Program-made: the position numbers and the translations under genes | Assembly: GCA_963789175.1 (NCBI GenBank) | Contig: CAWBJO010000005.1 | Location: forward strand, 1-64,000 | Reading direction: 5' to 3' | DNA: 64,000 nt | DNA from: CAWBJO01 sp963789175 | Lineage (GTDB): Bacteria > Pseudomonadota > Alphaproteobacteria > Rhizobiales > Aestuariivirgaceae | Notes under the pieces: model-generated | The model's input: the letters and a program-made list of their open reading frames with translations, nothing else | The model's database searches: none | Told to the model about the DNA's origin: nothing | Shown: in pieces, positions 57,304 to 64,000 of the stretch | Numbering within the stretch: position 1 is the first letter of the stretch | How the letters are laid out: every line of letters starts with the position of its first letter

Positions 57304-57495
57304 CCAAGGACTCCTCAGCTGGCTCTGCAACCGAGGATGTCGAGTTCAAAGAAAATGCGGGTAGGAAATAGGTTCATGTGGTCCGCACCATGCACTGTGA
57401 TGCGCGAAAGACAAGACCACGGTGGATCAAACAGCGGTCTGTTAGGTGAGTGAGTAGTTTGCCTAAAGGCTCGACGCGGAACCTTCAGCAGGTCA

Positions 57496-57615
57496 GTAGT
57501 GCTCCTTAGCCGCGCCAAGAAAAGCAAAGGAGCCAAGGCACTGCTCGAGTTCTTGAAGAGCCCAGGGGTCACAATGTCGATTGAGGCTGCCGGCTATAAA
57601 TCGCCGCTCTCTTAG
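57496..57615 (+). pseudogene. C-terminal scrap of a molybdate-type binding protein
   Basis: Open piece V-V-L-L-S-R-A-K-K-S-K, GAKALLEFLKSPGVTMSIEA, A-G-Y-K-S, stop 57613. The pattern A-K-A-L-x-x-F-L-x-S-P plus a short tail is how ModA-like solute-binding proteins end. Nothing of the remaining ~200 residues is present upstream. Confidence 0.4.
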
Positions 57616-57651
57616 AGGCCTTGAAATCGATGCGATACCGACGGGGGCGAC

Positions 57652-57903
57652 CTAGCGACGTGATTTCGGGAAACAGCTCTCAAAACTTAAAATTGATGCA
57701 GTGGCTGCCAATTCTGCTGTGCGTCGCGCTCGCTGCAGCGGGCTCGTGAGAACTTGCACGAAATCTAGGCCCGTTAGCCACCCTTTGAGTTTTTCTGCGT
57801 CCCGTTCGCCTTGCTCAGTAAGTGGAATGTCAGCGTGACCAGTGTGCTGTCCAGCATTTTCCCCGTGGCGCACCAAGAATATCTGTGGAAGGGTGCTGTT
57901 CAT
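57652..57903 (-). pseudogene. Histidine-phosphatase family, C-terminally truncated
   Basis: From ATG 57903: I-F-L-V-R-H-G-E (catalytic His after the strand), Q-H-T-G-H-A-D-I-P-L-T, VLTSPLQRARRTAELAATAS. Matches the first 75 residues of phosphoglycerate-mutase-like enzymes of the S-G-x-H-T-G type; the rest (~110 residues, with the second catalytic His) is replaced by a short unrelated end. Confidence 0.6.
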
Positions 57904-58050
57904 TTGGTTCCCTCTAAAGCTTAGCAAAGCCATCCACGGTCGCCTTCCACAGTTTCCGGCTAGCCTACCTACTGGTAGACTAACGTTAAGATGTGGATCC
58001 CACGCGCACGATCAACTCATGTCGTTCACGTTGATAAATAGGGTAGAGCA

Positions 58051-58452
58051 ATGAAGGCAGGCAAGATTCCCCGCAACGGACTCATTGTGGTGGCTGATGG
58101 CTCCGGCGCCCGATTTTTCCGCAATTCTGGTGATGAGAACAAGCTCTCACTATCCTTTGAGTGCGAGTTCATGCCCACCAATCTTGTCAATGACGGCCCG
58201 GGTGGCAAGCGTCCCCAAGAATCATCGGGTCGCGAGACCGACGAGGCCACGTTCGCAAAACAACTGGCAAATGAGCTTTATCACCGCGCCCACAGCAGAG
58301 ACTTTGCTGGCCTTGTACTTATCGCCGATCCACAAACCCTGGGCCAACTCCGGCCCGCCTTGCACAAGGAAGTTCAGGATCGACTCCTGCTGCAAGTCGG
58401 TAAAACTCTGACAAGCGCATCGGTTGCGGAGATTCAGCAAGCGTTGAGCTAA
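58051..58452 (+). CDS. Host-attachment (Host_attach) family protein
   Basis: 133 residues: L-I-V-V-A-D-G-S-G-A-R-F-F-R, GPGGKRPQESSGRETDEATF-type middle, FAKQLANELYHRAHSRDFAG, L-V-L-I-A-D-P-Q-T-L-G and LRPALHKEVQDRLLLQVGKT. This is the family first linked to plant-cell attachment in Agrobacterium and related to the baeRF release-factor-like fold. Cytosolic. Lies before CsbD in a group of stress-type genes. Confidence 0.85.
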   Translation: MKAGKIPRNGLIVVADGSGARFFRNSGDENKLSLSFECEFMPTNLVNDGPGGKRPQESSGRETDEATFAKQLANELYHRAHSRDFAGLVLIADPQTLGQLRPALHKEVQDRLLLQVGKTLTSASVAEIQQALS

Positions 58453-58573
58453 GGCGAGCTTCAAACGGCGGCTCGACTAGAACAGGCCCACAGAATGTCG
58501 GGCACCACCAAGTGTGGGCCGCCCAGGGGCAGCCTCGGGGCCCGAACGAAAAGCTCAACGAGTTTTTCTAACC

Positions 58574-58598
58574 GGAACTTTCCCGCCTACTGGGTGTT
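58574..58598 (+). promoter_or_regulatory. EcfG-like general-stress promoter before csbD
   Basis: GGAAC at 58574-58578, 16 bases, then TGTT at 58595-58598. The alphaproteobacterial EcfG consensus is GGAAC, 16-17 bases, CGTT, so one base of the -10 element differs. The CsbD gene starts 40 bases downstream and CsbD genes are commonly under general-stress control. Confidence 0.45.
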
Positions 58599-58637
58599 AC
58601 TTCTTTTCGTATTTTAGCCCTCCCAAGGAGAGACCAA

Positions 58638-58817
58638 ATGGATAAGGACCGTATCAAAGGCTCGGCACGCCAGGCAAAGGGCACGGTCAAGTCAGCGCTA
58701 GGCCGAGCGACTGGAGATTCAAAGCTCGAAGCCGAGGGAAAAGCCGACAAAGCGGCAGGGAAAATCCAAAACGCTGTTGGCGGAATAAAAGATGCCTTTC
58801 GAGGCAAGAAACGCTAA
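58638..58817 (+). CDS. CsbD-family stress protein
   Basis: 59 residues, M-D-K-D-R-I-K-G-S-A-R-Q-A-K-G, G-D-S-K-L-E-A-E-G-K-A-D-K-A-A-G-K, D-A-F-R-G-K-K-R. The duplicated K-G-x-x-K-x-x-x-G-x-x-x-x-D/N pattern is diagnostic for CsbD. A strong AAGGAG ribosome site precedes ATG 58638. Small cytosolic protein induced by stress in many bacteria; molecular role unknown. Confidence 0.9.
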   Translation: MDKDRIKGSARQAKGTVKSALGRATGDSKLEAEGKADKAAGKIQNAVGGIKDAFRGKKR

Positions 58818-58860
58818 CCAAAAGTGCTTGCTGGCCTGCCTGACGCGTGAATTCGATTGT

Positions 58861-59103
58861 TCATTGGCCCTCGCGACTCCTCTTTCGTTCCGAGGATCTA
58901 CTATTACTATTCATTTTCAGGACACGACGGACGGTGCTGGTTATCGAGCGAACCGCCGTGCTTTTCAGGACCGCTCCGCCTGACCAAGGCGGCCTTACAC
59001 CTGCATGATAGAGTTGGAGGGCTATTTCGGAGGCCGGCACTCCCCTGCCGGCCATGCGAATGATCGTATCGACATGCTCAGACAGGTAGCCGCGATAGGA
59101 GCC
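58861..59103 (-). CDS. Small HTH-like protein, unknown
   Basis: 80 residues from ATG 59103 (AAGGACGGCA before it). G-Y-L-S-E-H-V-D-T-I-I-R-M, AGRGVPASEIALQLYHAGVR, P-P-W-S-G-G, then S-I-T-S-T-V-R-R-V-L. The G-V-P-A-S-E-I-A-x-x-L helix pair looks like a helix-turn-helix. The C-terminus is strongly basic. Similar small proteins occur in Bradyrhizobium without a name. Convergent with CsbD. Confidence 0.55.
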   Translation of the reverse strand, partial: GSYRGYLSEHVDTIIRMAGRGVPASEIALQLYHAGVRPPWSGGAVLKSTAVRSITSTVRRVLKMNSNSRSSERKRSREGQ

Positions 59104-59259
59104 CATTGCCGTCCTTGGAGACGTGCTGACGTCTTTTGGTGGGTAGCCCGGAGCAGAGGAAAAGGTTCTGGATGGAGCTGAAAAGAGGCCGTTGTCGTCC
59201 TTAGTCGTATTTGTACAAATGCGGCGAGGATCGGGGAAGTTCCACAAGGAGGTTAAACG

Positions 59260-59518
59260 GTGGCAGACAAGGACAATCGGCCGGGCAAACGGTTCACTAC
59301 CAACGGACAGTAAAGTCAGGCTCATTTTTGAAACTGTTTGGGCTAGAGCAATTCAAAAGAACCCTATGCTGCATTCGACCCTGCGACCCGACTATGCGTT
59401 CGATGCCCTACATCACATGATCAAGGATTGCCTAAAGCGGGGGTTGTCAGTGAAAGACGTAATTGAGCATACACTCCTGCAAATTGCTCAAGACGGCGGG
59501 CACGGGCGCTCAGCCTGA
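59260..59518 (+). pseudogene. Small conserved helical protein, start and body out of phase
   Basis: AAGGAGGTTAAACG and GTG 59260 form a perfect start (M-A-D-K-D-N-R-P-G-K-R-F-T), but that frame stops at once; one base away a frame continues TDSKVRLIFETVWARAIQKN, P-M-L-H-S-T-L-R-P-D-Y-A-F, DALHHMIKDCLKRGLSVKDV. Joining the two near 59300 yields a natural ~85-residue protein. In the other frame an ATG 59192 start would give a spurious N-terminus. Function unknown. Confidence 0.5.
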
Positions 59519-59622
59519 AGATGATTGCCATCCGGCTGGCAACTAGCATTTCAGAGTAGAGGTCGTCCGCTCGCGGAACTTCCACCAGCGTCTCCACATT
59601 TCCTATGAGGGAACACGGAGGG

Positions 59623-59664
59623 CGTGGTGGCATTGCAGCGGGACGTGGTGGCATTGCAGCGGGA
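59623..59664. repeat. Tandem 21-bp direct repeat
   Basis: Two adjacent copies of a 21-mer beginning CGTGGTGGCATTGCAG and ending CGGGA, perfect. Only two units; non-coding as far as I can see. Probably slippage. Confidence 0.8.
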
Positions 59665-59736
59665 TCTGTCTCGATCGCCGAGGCAGGGGATTTGCAGCGT
59701 TGATGTCATTTCTAAGCGGCCCTAGCAGCGGCTGCG

Positions 59737-60063
59737 ATGGCAACAACTCCGGTACCCATTCTCCTTGGGTTGCGCAGCGGACTCCTACTGATAGCAGCTG
59801 GCGTTCTAGGTCTCGTCTATCAGGGCTTCGACTGGTTTCTAACGGGCTCCTGGCACGGCCCGTCGCTTGGAGCCTTGATAACCTATTTCACTCCAGTACC
59901 CCCCGGCGTCCAAAGAATAAAACTGATGCAGTGGCTATTGGAAGTTCCCGCTTCGGTAGTTTTTCTAGTGCTCGGCGCACTGGTTTTCTGGCTGGCGATC
60001 GAGGCTGACATTCGTCACATGAAAGAGCAAGCGCGACGGCTGAACCTAATGGATCGACACTAG
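59737..60063 (+). CDS. Two-helix membrane protein, unknown
   Basis: 108 residues. Helix 1 SGLLLIAAGVLGLVYQGFDW; helix 2 VPASVVFLVLGALVFWLAIE; between them a loop rich in Gly/Pro; the C-terminus (RHMKEQARRLNLMDRH) is basic and cytosolic. No strong ribosome site. Not recognised. Confidence 0.5.
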   Translation: MATTPVPILLGLRSGLLLIAAGVLGLVYQGFDWFLTGSWHGPSLGALITYFTPVPPGVQRIKLMQWLLEVPASVVFLVLGALVFWLAIEADIRHMKEQARRLNLMDRH

Positions 60064-60124
60064 GAGGAACCTCCTCGTGAGGTTTGGAGTTTAGTAATGC
60101 GGCGCCCAGCTGTGGGGTCCAGAT

Positions 60125-60241
60125 ATGTACAAGCAACAGCAGCGCGATCCTCGACCGGGGCGGCCGAGTCCTGAGGAAATCAAGAGAACCAACAAGCCGG
60201 TTCCCAGGCCAGAGGACCGACCGCCGCCCAAACCCGAATGA
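60125..60241 (+). CDS. Possible 38-residue proline-rich peptide
   Basis: M-Y-K-Q-Q-Q-R-D-P-R-P-G-R-P-S-P-E-E-I-K ... R-P-P-P-K-P-E. Composition is unusual but consistent with a small hydrophilic protein. No clear Shine-Dalgarno. Low confidence. Confidence 0.25.
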   Translation: MYKQQQRDPRPGRPSPEEIKRTNKPVPRPEDRPPPKPE

Positions 60242-60257
60242 GTCGCCGAGAACCCTG

Positions 60258-60344
60258 ATGCATCGCAGTCGGACTCTCCTCATCGGCGTGCTCATAGGTT
60301 TTTTGATCACGTTTGGCTATTTGCTTGCTCAAAGACTGATGTAG
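60258..60344 (+). CDS. Possible 28-residue single-helix membrane peptide
   Basis: M-H-R-S-R-T then LLIGVLIGFLITFGYLLAQ and R-L-M. A basic N-terminus plus one hydrophobic helix is the layout of small membrane regulators. No homology known to me; no strong ribosome site. Confidence 0.25.
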   Translation: MHRSRTLLIGVLIGFLITFGYLLAQRLM

Positions 60345-60678
60345 TAAGTGGCTGCCACTATTGGACGACAATTCACCATTGCTCATCCCCGAAAATTGAC
60401 GTGATAACTCTGCATCACGAGGAGGCTTGGCCCGGTCCAACAGTTCCAAAGCAATCTAGTCATACTCACAACGCCGGGGCCGATCCACGAATGTGTTTCC
60501 GAAGCCCCAAAGCCAATTGGCGCCTCGATCCGTCGTCGATACCGGTCTCCGCCTCTAGGTTCCCTACGCCAAAATTCGACTGCACCTAGGGATCCAAATG
60601 CCACTAACTTCTGTCAGTGGACCGTCAGCCCGCCGCCGGCTATGCCATAGGGGTTCATCTAGACTTGCAAGGTCGACT
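60345..60678. other. Gene-free stretch
   Basis: No supported coding frame; upstream region of the multi-helix membrane protein. Confidence 0.35.
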
Positions 60679-61281
60679 ATGGATTGGCGTACCGCACTGG
60701 GGCTCTTGGCCAGCTTCATAATCCTCGCTTCCATTGTCCCGTATGTTCTCGATACGCTCCGCGGATCGACTCGGCCGAACATTGTGACATGGTCGTTGTG
60801 GACTCTGACCGGAGCCGTCCTTGCCGCTGCTCAGTACACGGCAGGAGCGTCATGGACATTGGCCATCTTGGTGGCCTCAACCGTAACGACCACCATCGTG
60901 ACGATCCTCGCGATCCGCTACGGACAAAGGAAGTACGGTTGGTTCGACGGAGCGTGCCTTGCCATGGCCATCGTGGCGATACTCGGCTGGGCGATCACGG
61001 CGAATCCACTCGTGGGGATTGTCTTGGGGGTCCTGGCTGAAGCGTGTGCCGTCGCGCCGACTGTCTTGAAAACATATCGGGCGCCTGAAACCGAAACCTC
61101 AGCTACCTATTGGCTGACCAATGTAGCCACTGGATTGGCGCTGATGGCAAGCACACGCTACGATCTCGCCAATATTCTGTTTCCCATCTATGCGATCTCA
61201 ATCAATACTCTCGTTGCCAGTTTGGCGATGCGGCGCCGCCACAGAGGCAGAAAGGACCCACTAAGAGACACGGTCGTTTGA
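60679..61281 (+). CDS. Multi-helix membrane protein, PQ-loop-like size
   Basis: 200 residues from ATG 60679; an upstream in-frame ATG adds a charged extension unlikely to be native. Six to seven hydrophobic segments (LGLLASFIILASIVPYVLDT, WSLWTLTGAVLAAAQYTAG, LAILVASTVTTTIVTILAIR, CLAMAIVAILGWAITANPLV, ILFPIYAISINTLVASLAMR). The repeat-like S-x-x-P-Y-x-x-D-T-L-R-G...W-x-L-W and A-P-T-V-L-K-T-Y...T-Y-W pairs recall PQ-loop/SWEET-type half-repeats. Function not known. Confidence 0.6.
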   Translation: MDWRTALGLLASFIILASIVPYVLDTLRGSTRPNIVTWSLWTLTGAVLAAAQYTAGASWTLAILVASTVTTTIVTILAIRYGQRKYGWFDGACLAMAIVAILGWAITANPLVGIVLGVLAEACAVAPTVLKTYRAPETETSATYWLTNVATGLALMASTRYDLANILFPIYAISINTLVASLAMRRRHRGRKDPLRDTVV

Positions 61282-61320
61282 GTACCGTCCCCATTTAACA
61301 AAGCCAAAACGGAGGCGAAC

Positions 61321-61461
61321 ATGGTTGAGCGGCGCAAGTTCCCTGGACCTTGGTCCGTGGAGCGCACGGCCGGCAACCACTTCGTAGTCAAGGATGCCAA
61401 CGGCTTTTCACTCGCCTACAAGGAGGTCACCAACAGTCACCTATTAGTAATAAAACAATAA
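61321..61461 (+). CDS. Truncated small Bradyrhizobium-type protein
   Basis: 46 residues, M-V-E-R-R-K-F-P-G-P-W-S-V-E-R-T, H-F-V-V-K-D-A-N-G-F-S-L-A-Y. GGAGGCGAAC precedes ATG. Proteins that start like this in rhizobia usually continue for ~35 more residues with a basic helix; this one diverges after L-A-Y-K-E and ends just before the tRNA-like sequence, so it looks cut by an integration event. Confidence 0.45.
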   Translation: MVERRKFPGPWSVERTAGNHFVVKDANGFSLAYKEVTNSHLLVIKQ

Positions 61462-61468
61462 GTTAAAA

Positions 61469-61544
61469 TGGTGCCGACTGCAGGACTCGAACCTGCGACC
61501 CCCCGATTTCAAATCAGAGGACATAGTCGAGTAGCTCCGTCGGT
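61469..61544 (-). pseudogene. tRNA 3' part (Thr-like), probable attachment-site remnant
   Basis: On the minus strand the sequence ends GTCGGCACCA, preceded by a perfect T arm (GCAGG, TTCGAGT, CCTGC) and an anticodon-like stem and loop (TCTGA, TTTGAAA, TCGGG). The body resembles tRNA-Thr(TGT), but the loop reads TGA and the variable loop is short, unfit for tRNA-Ser. The 5' half fits poorly: the acceptor partner pairs at only five of seven positions and the D arm is not recognisable. A tRNA 3' end is the usual attachment site of integrating elements. Confidence 0.55.
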
Positions 61545-61806
61545 CCAGACCTCGCGCCTCCGCTCGCTACGGTGAGATCAAAGGAGTGTCCGTAATCGGC
61601 GTTCCAAACTTCCCTGATAGCAGTGGCAGGGAACGTTGCCTCAAGGGATGAAGATTGTTCGATTTTTCGCAAGGAATGACCGCCAATGGCGTTTGGGTAT
61701 TGTCGGTTGCCTGTTCCTTTCCCTGTTAGCAGGGAACTCTTAAGGCAAAGCAAGGTTAGGAGCCGACTGGAAGCACCACGCCCACCTTCTGATTTCAAAC
61801 GCTTGG

Positions 61807-61851
61807 CGAGAAGTGGGACAAAAAACGTCCCGCATCTTCTCGAGGTTTTTT
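61807..61851 (+). terminator. Strong rho-independent terminator
   Basis: CGAGAAGTGGGAC pairs with GTCCC-GCA-TCTTCTCG around an A-rich loop, followed by TTTTTT on the plus strand. It lies between the tRNA-like site and the nitronate monooxygenase gene. It would end plus-strand transcripts coming from the left. Confidence 0.7.
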
Positions 61852-61898
61852 AGGACAGCTGCTCGGAGAGAGCATCTTCTTTAGTTCCAGCACCGCGT

Positions 61899-62999
61899 CT
61901 AGACGGGAGGCAGCAGGTCTTTCGCCCGTGCCCAAATCCGCCGTATGAAGTCAGCCGCAGGTTCGGCCCGGGCAAGTGCAGCTCCTTGACCCGCCAGCAT
62001 CCACATGCGGTCTTGATCTCCAATTCGCTCTGCAAGGGCGCGCAGGGGCGCCGTAAGTGCTCGCTGGACAGGGAAGGGTGCCGGTGGAGGTGCGTCAGCA
62101 GAGACTGCAGCTCTCACATAGGCGTTTTCGATGACGCGAGCCAGTCGGCCGCTAAAGACGCGAGTTGCCACCGTTTTTTCAGGATCCAGATCGGCGAGAG
62201 CATTTGCCCAAGTCGAGTTGGTTTTGGTTTCAGGACAACGGAGGAATGCCGTACCGATTTGCACCGCACTTGCGCCAAGCGTCAGGGCAGCCGCAACGCC
62301 TCGGCCATCACCAATACCACCCGTAGCGATGACGGGAACCGAAACATGATCCGCGAGGCGTGGCACCAATGCCATGAGGCCAACCCCTTGTCGTTCGGCG
62401 TCCTGCGGTTCAAATGATCCGCGATGACCTCCGGCTTCATAGCCCTGCGCTACGATCGCATCTGCGCCAGCCTTCTCTGCCTCGATAGCTTCACTCAATG
62501 TTGTTGCGCACGCAAACCAGGCGATACCGCTCTGCTTGAAACGAGCGACCAAGCGCTCTGGAAAAGTCCCCATGATTGACGAGATGACGGTTGGTTTTGC
62601 CGAGATCAATGCATCACATTGATCCTCGAAGTCTGGAGACTCGAAGTCTCCAGCTTCCGCTGGTACCTCCGGTCCCCATTGCGAAAGAAAGTGACGGACT
62701 TTGGCTTCCGCTGCAGAATCGCGCCGAACTGGAGGATCTGGGATCCAGAGATTGATCTGGAACGATCTGTTGCTTTGGCCGCGAAACTCGGAAGCCCAGG
62801 CCGAAATCGCTTGCCGGTCTGAAGCTAGGGCACCCAGTCCGCCCATGCCTCCCGCATTGGCGACTGCGATGGCAAGACTAGTCGGCGATGAGCCTGCCAT
62901 TGGAGCCTGGAGGATGGGGACATCCAGCCCATAAGTTTCGCAAAACGACGCAGCTCTGGATCTGGCTGTCGAGGGAGCTCTGGAGGCAGTGGATTGCAT
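61899..62999 (-). CDS. Nitronate monooxygenase
   Basis: 366 residues. TIM-barrel FMN enzyme: L-D-V-P-I-L-Q-A-P-M-A-G, ANAGGMGGLGALASD, SSIMGTFPERLVARFKQ, ADAIVAQGYEAGGHRG (FMN/phosphate loop), VPVIATGGIGDGRGVAAALT, GASAVQIGTAFLRCPET. These are the class I nitronate monooxygenase motifs. Oxidises toxic alkyl nitronates such as propionate-3-nitronate. GGGAAG precedes ATG 62999. Divergent from the TRAP transporter genes. Confidence 0.92.
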   Translation of the reverse strand: MQSTASRAPSTARSRAASFCETYGLDVPILQAPMAGSSPTSLAIAVANAGGMGGLGALASDRQAISAWASEFRGQSNRSFQINLWIPDPPVRRDSAAEAKVRHFLSQWGPEVPAEAGDFESPDFEDQCDALISAKPTVISSIMGTFPERLVARFKQSGIAWFACATTLSEAIEAEKAGADAIVAQGYEAGGHRGSFEPQDAERQGVGLMALVPRLADHVSVPVIATGGIGDGRGVAAALTLGASAVQIGTAFLRCPETKTNSTWANALADLDPEKTVATRVFSGRLARVIENAYVRAAVSADAPPPAPFPVQRALTAPLRALAERIGDQDRMWMLAGQGAALARAEPAADFIRRIWARAKDLLPPV

Positions 63000-63252
63000 G
63001 CAATTCTTCCCGACTGTGAGATCTAATCAGTTCCCCAGTTTAAGTTAATAGAATTTCTTCTGGTACACGAGGCCATCGCATCATGGGGGAATGCTGCGAA
63101 AGTGAGAATGCAATGTGGATGAGGTTAGGCCGGCAAGCCGGCGCGACCAAGCGCGTCAGCGTCGAGAAACGGTATACGCGGCCAGCCCGCTTCGCGCTAG
63201 ATTGCGGCGGCGCGAGTTCCGCCAGAGGCGAATTTCAAAGAAGGAGGCCGCA

Positions 63253-63804
63253 TTGACTCTGCTGCTGCGCCTCAGTCGGGCCATCGACCTGGTGACGGCC
63301 TTTTTTGGCCGCTCGATCGCCTGGATGATCCTCGCCGCCGTCCTGGTCAGCGCCGGCAATGCCGTCATCCGCAAGCTGTTCGACATGAGCTCCAACGGGT
63401 GGCTGGAGCTGCAATGGTATCTGTTCGGAGCCGTGTTCATGCTCGGCGCCGCCTATACCCTGCAGCGCAACGAGCATATTCGCATCGACATCGTCTCCGG
63501 CTTGTTCACCGAACGGACCCGCCAGTGGATCGACGTCGTCGGCCACCTTTTCTTCCTGCTGCCGCTCACATTCGTGATGACGTGGGAGATGCTTCCCTGG
63601 GTGAGGAGGGCCATCGTGTCGGGCGAGATGTCGGGCAATGCCGGTGGCCTGATCCTGTGGCCGGCCCGCCTTTGCCTGCTCGTCGGCTTCGTGCTGCTGC
63701 TGTTCCAGGGCATATCGGAGCTGATCAAGACCGTCGCCCGACTGCGTGGCCTTCTCGCCGACTCCACCGAAGCCCACTCGGCCGCCCGCATCCTCGTTGA
63801 ATGA
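63253..63804 (+). CDS. TRAP transporter small permease (DctQ type)
   Basis: 183 residues from TTG 63253, which has a strong AAGAAGGAGG upstream; the ATG at 63115 would add 46 arginine-rich residues of doubtful origin. Four membrane helices (IAWMILAAVLVSAGNAVIR, ELQWYLFGAVFMLGAAYTL, HLFFLLPLTFVMTWEMLPWV, LCLLVGFVLLLFQGISELI) and the family's L-Q-x-x-E-H-I-R-I-D-I motif. With the large permease that follows it forms a proton/sodium-driven carboxylate importer; the binding protein is not in the window. Confidence 0.88.
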   Translation: MTLLLRLSRAIDLVTAFFGRSIAWMILAAVLVSAGNAVIRKLFDMSSNGWLELQWYLFGAVFMLGAAYTLQRNEHIRIDIVSGLFTERTRQWIDVVGHLFFLLPLTFVMTWEMLPWVRRAIVSGEMSGNAGGLILWPARLCLLVGFVLLLFQGISELIKTVARLRGLLADSTEAHSAARILVE

Positions 63805-63820
63805 TGGAGGTCCCTCTCGG

Positions 63821-64000
63821 ATGATCGTCGACGTCATTGCCGCCAACATGGCGCCGATCATGTTCGCGGCCCTCGTCGTCGTCCTGCTGCTCGGCTATCC
63901 GGTCGCCTTCTCGCTGGCTTTCGTGGGGCTCGGCTTCGGCGCGCTCGGCATCTGGCTCGGCCTGTTCAGCCCCCACTTCTTTGGCGTGCTGCCCGAGCGC
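63821..64000 (+). CDS. TRAP transporter large permease (DctM type), partial
   Basis: 60 codons to the window edge. M-I-V-D-V-I-A-A-N-M-A-P-I, helix FAALVVVLLLGYPVAFSLAF, VGLGFGALGIWLGLFSPHFF. G-Y-P-V-A-F-S-L is the DctM N-terminal motif. GGAGG at 63806 sets the start; 16 bases after the small permease stop. Confidence 0.85.
   Translation, partial: MIVDVIAANMAPIMFAALVVVLLLGYPVAFSLAFVGLGFGALGIWLGLFSPHFFGVLPER

Noticed and set aside
59623..59664. Direct repeat considered as a CRISPR unit
   Set aside because: Two adjacent copies with no spacer and no cas genes in the window.
61469..61544. Functional tRNA gene
   Set aside because: 5' half does not form a D arm or a good acceptor stem, and the anticodon loop does not fit the body type.
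63235..63861. Minus-strand frame of 208 codons
   Set aside because: Shadow of the TRAP small permease gene; His/Asp/Gln-rich reversed-frame composition.

Overview
The window looks like chromosome (or a large accessory region) of an alphaproteobacterium of the Hyphomicrobiales, most like Bradyrhizobium. I base this on the character of the small proteins (CsbD, host-attachment protein, GFA, DUF5681 and DUF2924 proteins, TRAP permeases), on the high G+C backbone, and on strong Shine-Dalgarno sequences. No database search was possible, so the genus is inference.

Layout. 1-5.6 kb: remnants (SMP-30-like protein, dodecin fused to foreign sequence, MFS transporter tail) between an alpha/beta hydrolase and a covalent-flavin oxidoreductase. 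6-9.5 kb, minus strand: Dyp-type peroxidase, ECF sigma factor with a SnoaL-like tail, and a GFA protein. 9.6-12.9 kb: a large actinobacterial-looking adenylate cyclase/ATPase/TPR protein with two frameshifts. 13.4-20.6 kb, minus strand: a complete peptide importer operon (binding protein, S9 peptidase, two permeases, fused double ATPase). 21-31.7 kb: small and orphan genes, including two cache-domain proteins, a GcvA-like LysR regulator, a second truncated copy of the ECF sigma gene, a peptidoglycan-binding/PotD fusion protein, and two copies of an unrecognised pair of tiny genes. 31.9-34.6 kb: serine recombinase plus DUF2924 gene and truncated neighbours, which reads as an integration scar.

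34.8-55.2 kb is a lower-G+C catabolic island. Unit A (34.8-46.5 kb, plus) encodes hydantoinase A/B, an AtuA-type protein split into two subunits, a ribose-type ABC importer, a CocE-type hydrolase and a GntR regulator. Unit B has a FadR-type regulator, two ASCH-domain proteins flanking a RidA protein (minus), and divergently a PotDBCA-type importer, a yeast-type cytosine deaminase and a creatininase with all five metal ligands. Together they suggest uptake and opening of small cyclic amides or ureas such as creatinine, hydantoins or modified pyrimidines. This is the best candidate for an undescribed system.

55.4-64 kb returns to backbone: a GGDEF/EAL protein, stress-type small genes, a tRNA 3' end that looks like an attachment site, a nitronate monooxygenase and the start of a TRAP transporter operon.

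A striking global property is that at least fifteen otherwise intact reading frames are interrupted by single-base shifts, several in homopolymer runs. This means either uncorrected sequencing indels or very recent decay. Genes affected are typed as pseudogenes with the full span given.
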